From Iamia majanohamensis (GTDB taxonomy: Bacteria > Actinomycetota > Acidimicrobiia > Acidimicrobiales > Iamiaceae): 64,000 nt of DNA. Numbering within the stretch: position 1 is the stretch's first letter; each line of letters opens with the position of its first letter. Where the stretch lies: assembly GCF_028532485.1 (NCBI RefSeq), contig NZ_CP116942.1:4512920-4576919 (forward strand), in the 5' to 3' direction. A model generated the notes under the pieces. The model was not told the DNA's origin. It ran no database searches and worked only from the letters and a program-made list of their open reading frames with translations. The translations under genes were made by a program, and so were the position numbers. Positions 22,771-30,467 of this stretch are shown in pieces.

Positions 22771-25470
22771 TCAGTCGCGGGCCATGGACTCGAAGCGGGT
22801 GAGGTGGCCGAGGAACGAGAGGTGGGCCACGCCGGTGGGCCCGTTGCGCTGCTTGGCCACGATGACCTCGGCCAGGCCTGCGTTCTCCGGCGTGGGCTCG
22901 TAGACCTCCTCCCGGTAGAGGAACATCACCACGTCCGCATCCTGCTCGAGGGAGTTGTGGGCCACGACGCCGTCGGCCACGAAGCAGTGCGTGCCCAGGA
23001 CCGTCGCGTCGTAGACCGGCTGGTCGCCGAGGGGTTCGAGCTCGACCACGGCATCCCAGAGGACGTCGGACGTCGCCAGGTCGGCGAGGTCCTTGTCGTC
23101 GGTGATCTCGGCGATGGAGGCCAGGCGGGCTCGCCGCATGCCACGGGGGCGGGAGGGCGACCCGAGGAGGTACGACCCGCAGTACTGCTCGCCGAGGGCT
23201 GCCGCCAGCTGGCGGTGGGTCATGCCGATGCGCTCCAGCGCGGCCACGATCTGCGAACGGACGTCGAAGGGGACCGTGTCGACGTTCGTGTTGCTCACCA
23301 CGCCCTCCAACGCCGCCTGCGCCGCCGGCACCTTGGCGCCGCGGGCGCCGTGGATGCCCACGTCGGCGAGGAAGCGGCGCTGGGCGGCGGCACCCTCGAT
23401 GCGGACGTGGTGCGAGGGCCGGTGCTGTCCCTGGGGCACGACGCTGATGCGCGACTGCACCCCCACGCGGAGCAGGAGGCGCTGCACGTCGTCGGCGAGG
23501 CGGCGCGAGGTGGTCGTGTACACCAGGCGGACCCGCGGCCCCTTGCCCGTGCGGTTGACCACGATGGTGCCGTCGGTGGCCCAGAGGTGCCGCAGGAAGG
23601 TCGCCACCTGGGCGGTCGGCGCCCGGTGCACCGGTGCGGGGACGAACTTCTGGTGGCTGCGGCAGTCCCACAGCCCGAGTGCGTCCCACCAGGCCGCGAC
23701 GGGGTTGCGCACGCCGTGGGTCAGGTGGGTCGGGGCGGGGAGGTAGCTGTGGAAGTGGCGGCCCTGGGCCACGCGCCGGGCGGTGATGCCGAACCGGCGG
23801 GCGGCCGCCTCCTCGACGGCGGCCAGGTTGGCCGCGTCCTCGCTCGTGTAGTGGACGGGCTGGCGCGGGAGCACGCACCCGTCGCCGATCAGGTGGGCCA
23901 GCAGCACCAGCTCGTCGTCGTCGACGGGCGCGACGTCGTCGGGGGCGTCGAGGGTGCGGGGGACGGCGATGCGGGAGCCCACCGCCAGGTCACCGAGCGG
24001 CACCCACCCGTCCACGGTGCGGAACCGGTGGTTGGTGGTGGCCGCGACCACCCGGCCCGAGGCCAGGCGCATGCGGACCACGGGCTTGGTGCCGCTCGGG
24101 AAGGCATGGGTGAGCGTCGACCGCACGAGCCGGAAGCGGTCGTCCAGGCTCCACACCGGGACGTCGCGCGCCCCGGACCGGACCAGCTCGCCCAGGGTGA
24201 CCTCGGTGTTGGTGTCGGCCCGCAGGAGGCGGGTGTCCGCCGTGAGGCACCCCGACTCCCTCAGGTCCGAGAGCATGGGGCGCTTGTCGGCCCGCTGCTC
24301 CAGGCTCCGGTTGAGCTGGGCCAGGGCCACGACCGGGCACTCGAGCTCACGGGCGAGGAGCTTGAGCCCACGGGAGATCTCGGCCACCTCGACCTGGCGG
24401 CTCTCGGCGGTGTTCCGTCCCGTCATCAGCTGGATGTAGTCGACGACCACCATGCCCAGGCTGCCGATCTCGCTGCGGAGGCGGCGGGCCTTGGACCGGA
24501 TCTCCATGATGGAGACGTTGGGGTTGTCGTCGATCCAGATCTTGGCGTCGCCGAGGCGGCCCATCGACGCGGCGATGGCGTTCCAGTCCGGGTCCGACAG
24601 GCGCCCGTTGCGGATCTTGGTGGAGTCGACCCGGGCGTCGGCGCACAGGATGCGCTGCACCAGCTCGACCTTGCTCATCTCCAGGGAGAACAGGAGGATG
24701 GCGTGGTCGCCGCGGAGGGCGGCGTTGGACGCCATGCCCAGGGCCAGGGCGGTCTTGCCCATGGCCGGGCGGGCCCCGACGACCACCAGGGCGCCGGGCT
24801 GGAGGCCGGCGGTCATCTGGTCGAGGTCGTGGTAGCCGGTGGGGGTGCCGGTGATCTCCGAGCCCCGGTCGTGGAGCTCCTCGATGCGGGTGAGGGTGTC
24901 GCCCAGCAGGTCGGTGAGGCGGGCGGTGCTGCCCTCGCCCTCGTGGCGGGCGATGTCGAACACCAGCGACTCGGCCTGGTCGACCGCCTTGCGGACGTCC
25001 TCGGGCACGCCGTAGGCGGACTCCGAGATCGACCCCGCCGCGCCGATCAGGCGCCGGAGCAGGGAGTGGTCGCGGACGATGCGGGCGTAGTGGGCGGCGT
25101 TGGCGGTGCCGGGGGCGTCGGCCTGGAGGTCGACGAGGGCGGCGGTGCCGCCGGCGGCGTCGAGCAGGTCGCGCCGGCGCAGCTCGTCGGCCACGGTGAT
25201 GGGGTCGGCCACCTCGCCCTTGGCGGTGAGGACGCTGACCGCCTCGTAGATGTGGGCGTGGGCCGGCCGGTAGAAGACATCGGCGCCCGGGATGACCTCG
25301 GCCGCGGCGGCGATGGCGTCCCGGGACAGCAGGAGGGCCCCGAGCAGGGCCCGCTCGGCGTCGAGGTTGTGGGGCGGCACCCGGCCCCCGCTGCGGGACG
25401 GCGGCCCCGACGGCGGGCGGGTGTCGTACTCGGGCGGGGGTTCGTCGTCGAACACCGGTGCGTCGCTCAT
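22771..25470 (-). CDS. dnaB: Replicative DNA helicase DnaB, interrupted by an intein
   Basis: An 899-residue precursor. The N-extein (residues 1-407) starts PPHNLDAERALLGALLLSRD, has Walker A GARPAMGKTAL and the SLEMSKVELVQRILC and MVVVDYIQLM motifs. It breaks off after LSDLRESG. The C-extein (residues 840-899) resumes SLEQDADVVMFLYREE and ends LGHLTRFESMARD. Removing the intein gives a normal 467-residue hexameric helicase that unwinds DNA at the fork. It is the last gene of the rpsF-ssb-rpsR-rplI-dnaB block, 340 bp from rplI. ATG at 25468-25470. Confidence 0.96.
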   Translation of the reverse strand: MSDAPVFDDEPPPEYDTRPPSGPPSRSGGRVPPHNLDAERALLGALLLSRDAIAAAAEVIPGADVFYRPAHAHIYEAVSVLTAKGEVADPITVADELRRRDLLDAAGGTAALVDLQADAPGTANAAHYARIVRDHSLLRRLIGAAGSISESAYGVPEDVRKAVDQAESLVFDIARHEGEGSTARLTDLLGDTLTRIEELHDRGSEITGTPTGYHDLDQMTAGLQPGALVVVGARPAMGKTALALGMASNAALRGDHAILLFSLEMSKVELVQRILCADARVDSTKIRNGRLSDPDWNAIAASMGRLGDAKIWIDDNPNVSIMEIRSKARRLRSEIGSLGMVVVDYIQLMTGRNTAESRQVEVAEISRGLKLLARELECPVVALAQLNRSLEQRADKRPMLSDLRESGCLTADTRLLRADTNTEVTLGELVRSGARDVPVWSLDDRFRLVRSTLTHAFPSGTKPVVRMRLASGRVVAATTNHRFRTVDGWVPLGDLAVGSRIAVPRTLDAPDDVAPVDDDELVLLAHLIGDGCVLPRQPVHYTSEDAANLAAVEEAAARRFGITARRVAQGRHFHSYLPAPTHLTHGVRNPVAAWWDALGLWDCRSHQKFVPAPVHRAPTAQVATFLRHLWATDGTIVVNRTGKGPRVRLVYTTTSRRLADDVQRLLLRVGVQSRISVVPQGQHRPSHHVRIEGAAAQRRFLADVGIHGARGAKVPAAQAALEGVVSNTNVDTVPFDVRSQIVAALERIGMTHRQLAAALGEQYCGSYLLGSPSRPRGMRRARLASIAEITDDKDLADLATSDVLWDAVVELEPLGDQPVYDATVLGTHCFVADGVVAHNSLEQDADVVMFLYREEVYEPTPENAGLAEVIVAKQRNGPTGVAHLSFLGHLTRFESMARD
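22954..24249 (-). mobile_element. Intein with LAGLIDADG homing endonuclease inside dnaB
   Basis: A 432-residue intein between DLRESG and SLEQDAD, a known DnaB insertion site. Block A is CLTADTRLL with Cys1. Block B holds the T-x-x-H motif (ATTNHRFRTVDGWVPLG). The two endonuclease motifs are HLIGDGCVL and FLRHLWATDGTIV, both with their acidic residue. The C-terminal blocks read VYDATVLGTHCFVADG and end VVAHN before Ser+1. All splice-site residues (Cys1, His-Asn, Ser+1) are present, so it should splice, and the endonuclease may be active. Codon use matches the GC-rich host, suggesting long residence. Confidence 0.95.
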
Positions 25471-25810
25471 GGGTGGTCTCGGGGGTGGGGGGCGGTGCGG
25501 CCGGGCGGGGCACCGGGGGTGCGAGGGGTCGCGGGCCAGCCGACGGGTCGAGGGGTCCCTCCCCGTCCGGGCCCGTGCGGGCACGTCCCCTCGGTGCCAC
25601 CCAACCCCATCGGGCCTGTGGACCGATAGCCCCCACTTCCTGTGGAGGGCGCGGTGGACAACCGGCCCGGCCTGGGGACGACGGCCCGGGGACCGGGCCC
25701 GGCGCCGGGCGCGGCGGAGGACGCGCCCCGGGGGACGGGGCGCGCCGGACCCGCCCCGGCGAGGGGGCGGGCGCCGGCCCGGTGCCCCAGGGCACCGGGC
25801 CGGGACGGCA
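25471..25810. other. 340-bp intergenic region between rplI and dnaB
   Basis: No gene is seen. It holds the strong hairpin after rplI (25774-25803), a DnaA-box-like GGTGGACAA (reverse of TTGTCCACC) at 25653-25661 and, nearby, CTGTGGACC and CTGTGGAGG. dnaB may have its own promoter here. Confidence 0.5.
25774..25803 (-). terminator. Strong hairpin downstream of rplI
   Basis: CCGGCCCGGTGCCC pairs perfectly with GGGCACCGGGCCGG over 14 bp with a 2-nt CA loop, 7 bp past the rplI stop codon. There is no U-tract, so it is a GC-only terminator or processing structure. Confidence 0.6.
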
Positions 25811-26257
25811 CTAGGCCCCCACGACCTCGAAGCGGACGGGGAACTCCACGCTCGGGTGGAGCCGGGCCATGGCCTGGAACTCGCCGGTCTCCTTGATGGG
25901 CTCGTCGAGGGCCAGCTTGCGGCGGTCGATGACCACGCCGGTCTGGGCCTCGATGGCCTCGACCACGTCGGCCGGGCCGACCGAGCCGAAGAGCCGGCCC
26001 TCGGGGCCGGTCTTGGCCGTGACGGTGATGGTGGCCGGGACGAGGGTCTTGGCCACCTCCTCGGCGGCGGCGCGGTCGACGGCGTCGGCGTTGGCCCGCC
26101 GCCGGCGCATGCCGGCGGCCTGGTCCTCGGAGCCGGGGGTGGCCTTGACGGCCTGGCCGGTGGGGAGGAGCAGGTTGCGGGCGTGGCCGTCGGCCACCTC
26201 CACCACCTCGCCCTTGGTGCCGACGCCCTCGACGTCGGCGTGGAGCACGACGCGCAT
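25811..26257 (-). CDS. rplI: 50S ribosomal protein bL9
   Basis: A 148-residue protein with the bL9 layout. The N-terminal RNA-binding domain is [20 protein letters not shown] followed by VADGHARNLLLPTGQAV. A linking helix rich in Arg/Ala is next, and the C-terminal domain starts TGPEGRLFGSVGPADVVEAI. Its start codon overlaps the rpsR stop (ATGA), indicating translational coupling. The length is normal for the family. Confidence 0.96.
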   Translation of the reverse strand: MRVVLHADVEGVGTKGEVVEVADGHARNLLLPTGQAVKATPGSEDQAAGMRRRRANADAVDRAAAEEVAKTLVPATITVTAKTGPEGRLFGSVGPADVVEAIEAQTGVVIDRRKLALDEPIKETGEFQAMARLHPSVEFPVRFEVVGA

Positions 26258-26679
26258 CAGGCCTCGACCTCCTCGGTGGCGGGAGCGTCGGCCGGGGCCT
26301 CGCCGTCCTCACCGGGGCCGCTCGTGGGGGGCGGGGCCGACGGGCGCGGCATGGGGCCGTCGGGGCGCAGGCCCCGATCGCCGCGGTCGCCGCGGTCGCG
26401 GCCGCCGCCGCGCTGCTGGGTGACGCGGTTGGCGTAGGGCAGCAGCGCCATCTCGCGGGCGTTCTTGATGGCCATGGCCACCTCGGCCTGCTGCTGGGCG
26501 CTGTTGCCCGTGACCCGGCGGGCCCGGATCTTGGCCCGGTCGGACATGAACCGCTTGAGCAGGTTCACGTCCTTGTAGTCGACGTACTCCACCTTCTCGG
26601 TGTTGAGGACGCTGATCTTCTTCTTGCTGCGCCGGGCGTTGTCCTTGTTCTTGCCCCGCTTGGGCTTGGCTCCTGCCAT
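26257..26679 (-). CDS. rpsR: 30S ribosomal protein bS18 with an extended acidic/proline tail
   Basis: A 140-residue protein. Residues about 20-88 are the bS18 core: [18 protein letters not shown], then [17 protein letters not shown] and [17 protein letters not shown]. The family is usually 75-90 residues. Here a further tail of about 50 residues follows ([13 protein letters not shown], then Pro-rich [14 protein letters not shown], then acidic APATEEVEA). The start overlaps the ssb stop (ATGA) and the end overlaps the rplI start. It is part of the 30S platform, where it pairs with bS6, also encoded in this operon. Confidence 0.95.
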   Translation of the reverse strand: MAGAKPKRGKNKDNARRSKKKISVLNTEKVEYVDYKDVNLLKRFMSDRAKIRARRVTGNSAQQQAEVAMAIKNAREMALLPYANRVTQQRGGGRDRGDRGDRGLRPDGPMPRPSAPPPTSGPGEDGEAPADAPATEEVEA

Positions 26680-27191
26680 CAGAACGGCTCCTCATCCATG
26701 TCGTTGCCACCGGCGCCGCCGGTGCCGGCCGCGGCGGGCGCTCCGCCCCGGCCTCCGTCGTCGCGGCCACGGCCGTAGCCGCCGCCACCTCCCCCGCCGC
26801 CGTAGCCGCCGCCGTCGCCCCCGCCGCTGCGCTCGTTGCGGGTGATCTGGACCGTCGCCCAGCGCAGGCTGGGGGCGATCTCGTCGGCCACGACCTCGAC
26901 CTTGGAGCGCTTGTCGCCCTGGTCGGTCTCCCACGAGCGCTGCTCGAGGCGGCCCGAGACCACGACGCGGTTGCCCCGGCCGAGCGACTCGGAGACGTTC
27001 TCGGCCATCTGGGCCCAGCACTTCACGTCGAAGAAGCTGGTCTGCTCCTCCCACTCGTTGGTCTGGCGGTTCTGCCAGCGGCGGTTGACGGCGAGGCCGA
27101 AGGTGGCCATCGCCTGGCCGCTCGGGGTGAAGCGGAGCTCGGGGTCACGGGTCAGGTTGCCCGTGAGGGTCACGTTGTTGTCGTTTGCCAT
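26679..27191 (-). CDS. ssb: Single-stranded DNA-binding protein
   Basis: A 170-residue SSB. The OB-fold occupies residues 1-112 ([34 protein letters not shown] and [16 protein letters not shown]). A Gly-rich linker follows and the conserved acidic tip DMDEEPF ends the protein, which recruits repair and replication partners. ATG at 27189-27191 has GGAGG upstream. It lies between rpsF and rpsR, the standard bacterial arrangement. Confidence 0.96.
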   Translation of the reverse strand: MANDNNVTLTGNLTRDPELRFTPSGQAMATFGLAVNRRWQNRQTNEWEEQTSFFDVKCWAQMAENVSESLGRGNRVVVSGRLEQRSWETDQGDKRSKVEVVADEIAPSLRWATVQITRNERSGGGDGGGYGGGGGGGGYGRGRDDGGRGGAPAAAGTGGAGGNDMDEEPF

Positions 27192-27207
27192 CGGATCGGT
27201 CCTCCGG

Positions 27208-27552
27208 TCAGGCCCCGGCCTCGGCCGGGGCGGCCCCACCGATGAGGCCGCGACGGGCGGCCTCCTTGTCGGGGAGGCGGATCAGCTTGTGGCGGACGAC
27301 CTCGTCCGCGAGCCGCAGCGCGTTCTCGAGGCGGTCGAGCGCACCGGGCTCGGCCAGGACCTCCAGCACCACGTAGAAGCCGACGCTCTTGTGGTCGATC
27401 TCGTAGGCGAACCGGCGCTGGCCCCACTTGTCGGTGGACGCCGTGAGGCCGCCGGCCTCCTCGACCTGGGCGTGGATGCGGTTGATCCCACCCTGGACCG
27501 TGGACTCGTCGAGGTCACCGTCGAAGATGACCATCAGCTCGTACGCTCGCAT
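27208..27552 (-). CDS. rpsF: 30S ribosomal protein bS6
   Basis: A 114-residue protein. MRAYELMVIFDGDLDE, KWGQRRFAYEIDHKSVGFYV and the helix LENALRLADEVVRHKLIRLP are diagnostic of bS6. It is the first gene of the rpsF-ssb-rpsR-rplI block. The ATG at 27550-27552 is preferred to the ATG three codons earlier, because the GGGAGGTGA ribosome site is better spaced for it. Confidence 0.95.
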   Translation of the reverse strand: MRAYELMVIFDGDLDESTVQGGINRIHAQVEEAGGLTASTDKWGQRRFAYEIDHKSVGFYVVLEVLAEPGALDRLENALRLADEVVRHKLIRLPDKEAARRGLIGGAAPAEAGA

Positions 27553-27753
27553 GGCGAGCATCACCTCCCTCTGGACCCGGGGTCGCCGGGGCCCCGGGCG
27601 GTCCGGGGCAGGGTCGATTGGACCGTGCGACCGTAGTGGACGCAGGCCCTCCGAGGCGAGGTGGCGCCGTCGTCGACCATGGCACCCAGTGTGCCGAGGG
27701 GGTGTGACAGCGGGCGGGCCGGCCCGACCCGACCGGGGCCGGGACCGTCGCCC

Positions 27754-27759
27754 TAGGGT
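27754..27759 (+). promoter_or_regulatory. -10 element (TAGGGT) for the cyclase gene
   Basis: Located 6 nt before the ATG at 27766; leaderless layout. Confidence 0.6.
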
Positions 27760-27765
27760 CCGGCC

Positions 27766-28395
27766 ATGCGCGTGGACCGGGCCTTCGCCTTCGTCGACCT
27801 CTGCGGGTTCACCGCCTTCGCCGAGCACAACGGCGACGAGCGGGCCGTGCTGGTGCTGGCCGAGCTGCGCAGCCTGCTCCGCGAGGTGGCGGCCCGCCGC
27901 GGCGTGCGGGTCGTCAAGTGGCTGGGCGACGGGGCCATGCTCAGCTCCACCATGCCCGACGCGGTGGCGGCCATGGTCGTGGAGGCCGACGAGCGCCTGG
28001 CGCAGGCCCTGCCGTCGCTCGCCCTGCGGGCGGGCATGGACAACGGCCCGGTCATCATGTTCGAGGGCGACGACTACATCGGCCGGCCCGTGAACGTGGC
28101 CGCCCGGCTGTGCGACGCGGCCCGGGCCCACGAGGTCCTGGCCACCGAGCTGGTGGCCACCACCCTCCCCTCGTGGATCGGCTGCGAGGAGGTGCCCCGC
28201 CTGCACGTGCGCGGCATCGAGGGACCCCTCGCCCTCGGTCGCCTGCGCGTGGCCGACGCCGGCCCCGAGCCCCGCCGCGACCCGGTGTGCGGGCTCACGC
28301 TGCCCGCCGAGCTCATGGTCGCGTCGGACCACGGCGAGCACTTCTGCTCGGTGGCCTGCGCCACCTCGACCCGCCGCCTGCCCGTCCCCAACTGA
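27766..28395 (+). CDS. Class III adenylate/guanylate cyclase domain fused to a YHS-like cysteine motif
   Basis: A 209-residue protein. Residues 1 to about 150 form a class III nucleotidyl cyclase domain: FAFVDLCGFTAFAEHNGDER with a metal-binding Asp, VVKWLGDGAMLS with a Lys and the second Asp, and GDDYIGRPVNVAARLCDAAR with the Asn/Arg pair. All catalytic positions look intact, and the Lys favours ATP. The C-terminus reads DPVCGLTLPAEL and then HFCSVACATS, a YHS-type (C-x(n)-F-C-S-x2-C) metal or thiol motif. A cyclase regulated by metal or redox state is a plausible inference. The ATG follows TAGGGT by 6 nt. Confidence 0.82.
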   Translation: MRVDRAFAFVDLCGFTAFAEHNGDERAVLVLAELRSLLREVAARRGVRVVKWLGDGAMLSSTMPDAVAAMVVEADERLAQALPSLALRAGMDNGPVIMFEGDDYIGRPVNVAARLCDAARAHEVLATELVATTLPSWIGCEEVPRLHVRGIEGPLALGRLRVADAGPEPRRDPVCGLTLPAELMVASDHGEHFCSVACATSTRRLPVPN

Positions 28396-28407
28396 CCGGG
28401 CGCGGGC

Positions 28408-28590
28408 CTACGCGTCGCGGCGCCGGCGCCGCGCCCGCCACCACCGCGACCCCGCGGCGGTCAGGCCGGCCAGCAGGGCGGCGACGAGCGCGGCGAACGT
28501 GGCGTTGCCGGTCGGGTCGAGGCCGAGGGCGGCGTCGCGGGCCTGGTCGGTCTCCACCGGTCCCCAGTCGGCTGGCCCCTCCTCGGTCAC
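28408..28590 (-). CDS. Small single-pass membrane protein
   Basis: A 60-residue protein with one transmembrane helix (ATFAALVAALLAGLTAAGSRWW) followed by a very basic tail (RARRRRRDA), so probably N-out/C-in. A TAGGCC element lies 7 nt before the GTG start. It begins 10 bp after the stop of the DUF192 gene on the same strand and may be translated from the same transcript. Function unknown. Confidence 0.5.
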   Translation of the reverse strand: MTEEGPADWGPVETDQARDAALGLDPTGNATFAALVAALLAGLTAAGSRWWRARRRRRDA

Positions 28591-28600
28591 GGGCGCGGGC

Positions 28601-29233
28601 CTAGGTGGTCTCCGCCGGGGCGCAGGCGCCGGCCTGCTCCAGCCGGGCCGGCGCGCCGGCCTCCAGGCCGAGGGGGGCCAGGCCCCCCTGGGGCACCTCC
28701 AGGGCGGCGCGGTACGGCCCCGAGGGCGGGTAGGTGGGGCAGGTCTCGGTCTCCGGCGGGCACGGCTCCATGTCCCGTGTGTCGACCGTGGTGCCGTCCT
28801 CGTCCAGGTAGGCGATCGACAGCGGCAGCACCGTGTCCTTCATGTAGAAGCCGCCGTCGCGGTCCGAGTCGAAGGTGAACAGCATCCCGTCGTAGCCGCC
28901 GAGGTCGGCGTCGGTGACCTCCATGAGGCCCCGGGCCCGCTGCTCGGGGGTCTCGGCCAGCAGGACGCAGAGCACGATCGGCTCGCCGTCGGGGCCGTCG
29001 ACGATGCGCACCTGGACCTCGCCGAAGCCGGGCAGCTGGGTCCGGCCGGGGGCGAAGGGGCCGTCGACCGGGGGGAGCGACCCGGTGTCGGGCGCGGCCG
29101 ACGTGGCCCGGGGGGCCGAGGTCGTGGTGGTCGTGGTCGCCGCGGCATCGTCGACGGACTCGGAGCCGCACGCCGCGCCGAGGGCGACGATGCAGGCGAG
29201 CAGGGCGGCGAGGGCGCGCACGGGCGCCATCAT
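28601..29233 (-). CDS. DUF192 lipoprotein
   Basis: A 210-residue exported lipoprotein. The signal ends at a lipobox (LACIVALGAAC), then comes a Thr/Ser-rich linker. The DUF192 domain shows LLAETPEQRARGLMEVTDAD, GMLFTFDSDRDGGFYMKDTV and LPLSIAYLDEDG. The family is a small beta-barrel of uncertain function, often periplasmic. ATG pairs at 29231-29233 or 29228-29230 are both possible starts. It is followed by a small membrane protein gene and preceded by panB on the same strand. Confidence 0.85.
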   Translation of the reverse strand: MMAPVRALAALLACIVALGAACGSESVDDAAATTTTTTSAPRATSAAPDTGSLPPVDGPFAPGRTQLPGFGEVQVRIVDGPDGEPIVLCVLLAETPEQRARGLMEVTDADLGGYDGMLFTFDSDRDGGFYMKDTVLPLSIAYLDEDGTTVDTRDMEPCPPETETCPTYPPSGPYRAALEVPQGGLAPLGLEAGAPARLEQAGACAPAETT

Positions 29234-29258
29234 GGCGCCTGCCCGCCCCGGGGCCGGG

Positions 29259-30137
29259 TCAGCCCTCGGAGCCGTAGAGGCCGAGGGTCTCGGCCACCTC
29301 GGCGGAGAGGTGGTACGACTCCTCCGGGCCGGGGAAGGCACCGCTGCGCACGTCGGCCGCGAAGCGCCCGAGGGCGGCGGTGGAGTCAGCCCCCACCGAG
29401 CCGTAGCGGCGCACGAACTTGGGGGCCATGCGGTCCTCGATGCCGAGGACGTCGTGGTACACGAGCACCTGGCCGTCGCAGCCGGGGCCGGCGCCGATGC
29501 CGATGGTGGGCACGTCGACCGCCTCGGTGACCATGCGGGCCACCTGGTCGGGGATGCCCTCGAGCACGATGGCGAAGGCGCCCGCGTGGGCCAGGGCCTT
29601 GGCTGCGGAGACGAGGGCCACGGCGGCCTCGCTGGTGCGGCCCTGGACCTTGAAGCCGCCCATGGCCCGCACCGACTGCGGGGTGAGGCCGAGGTGGCCC
29701 ATCACCGGGATCTCGGCGTCGACGATGGCCTCGACCATGGGGAGGCGCTTGCGGCCGCCCTCCAGCTTGACCGCCCCGGCACCGGCGCGGACGAGGGCGG
29801 CGGCGTTGCGGACGGTCTCGGCCCGGTCGACGTGGTAGCTCATCCAGGGCAGGTCGCCGACGACGAGCGCCGAGGGCCGGGCCCGGGCCACCGCCGCGGT
29901 GTGGTGGGCCATGTCGTCCACCGTCACCTGCAGGGTGTCGTCGTAGCCGAGCACCACCATGGCGAGGGAGTCGCCCACCAGGATCATGTCGACCCCGGCG
30001 GCGTCGGCCTGGCGGGCGCCGGGCGCGTCGTAGGCGGTGACCATCACGAGCGGGTCGGCCCCGTCGCGGACCTTGCGGCCGCGGATGGCGGGGGCGGTCA
30101 GGGGTCGACGACGAGCGTCGGGAACGGTCGGGCCCAT
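29259..30137 (-). CDS. panB: 3-methyl-2-oxobutanoate hydroxymethyltransferase
   Basis: A 292-residue TIM-barrel enzyme that transfers a hydroxymethyl group from methylene-THF to alpha-ketoisovalerate, the first step of pantothenate synthesis. Diagnostic parts are VMVTAYDAPGARQADAAGVD, MILVGDSLAMVVLGYDDTL with the Mg-binding Asp, GAGAVKLEGG, MGHLGLTPQSV, and VPTIGIGAGPGCDGQVLV with YHDVLG. ATG at 30135-30137 has AGGAGG 7-8 nt upstream. No panC or panD is nearby. Confidence 0.95.
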   Translation of the reverse strand: MGPTVPDARRRPLTAPAIRGRKVRDGADPLVMVTAYDAPGARQADAAGVDMILVGDSLAMVVLGYDDTLQVTVDDMAHHTAAVARARPSALVVGDLPWMSYHVDRAETVRNAAALVRAGAGAVKLEGGRKRLPMVEAIVDAEIPVMGHLGLTPQSVRAMGGFKVQGRTSEAAVALVSAAKALAHAGAFAIVLEGIPDQVARMVTEAVDVPTIGIGAGPGCDGQVLVYHDVLGIEDRMAPKFVRRYGSVGADSTAALGRFAADVRSGAFPGPEESYHLSAEVAETLGLYGSEG

Positions 30138-30254
30138 GCGGGAACCTCCTTCTCCGTCCAGCGCCTGTGTGGCTGCCAGCGGTGCCCTCAGGGTACCGAC
30201 CCGGTGGACGGCGCGCCCAACCGCGGGGGGCGTCCGATCCCGCCGCCCGGGGCC

Positions 30255-30260
30255 TACCCT
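30255..30260 (+). promoter_or_regulatory. -10 element (TACCCT) for the zinc-ribbon gene
   Basis: Located 8 nt before the ATG at 30269; leaderless layout. Confidence 0.5.
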
Positions 30261-30268
30261 GGCGGCCG

Positions 30269-30451
30269 ATGGAGACCGGCACCTGCGACAGCTGCGGCGA
30301 CGTCGACCGCGACGACCTGGTCACCCTCCAGCGCCTCTACGTGACCCCCGGCGCGCCGGGCGAGGAGCCCGAGGTGCGCACCGCCGACATCGAGCGCTGG
30401 TGCGCCGCCTGCCGCACCCACTACCCCCACCAGCCCCTGCCCGAGGGCTGA
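30269..30451 (+). CDS. Small zinc-ribbon protein
   Basis: A 60-residue protein with two CxxC pairs, GTCDSCGDVDRDD near the N-terminus and RWCAACRTHYPH near the C-terminus, arranged like a rubredoxin or zinc-ribbon knuckle. The middle part (LVTLQRLYVTPGAPGEEPEV) carries no further motif. A structural zinc site is likely; function is unknown. It is convergent with the penicillin-binding protein gene, 16 bp apart. Confidence 0.65.
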   Translation: METGTCDSCGDVDRDDLVTLQRLYVTPGAPGEEPEVRTADIERWCAACRTHYPHQPLPEG

Positions 30452-30467
30452 GGCCCGCCCCCGGCGG

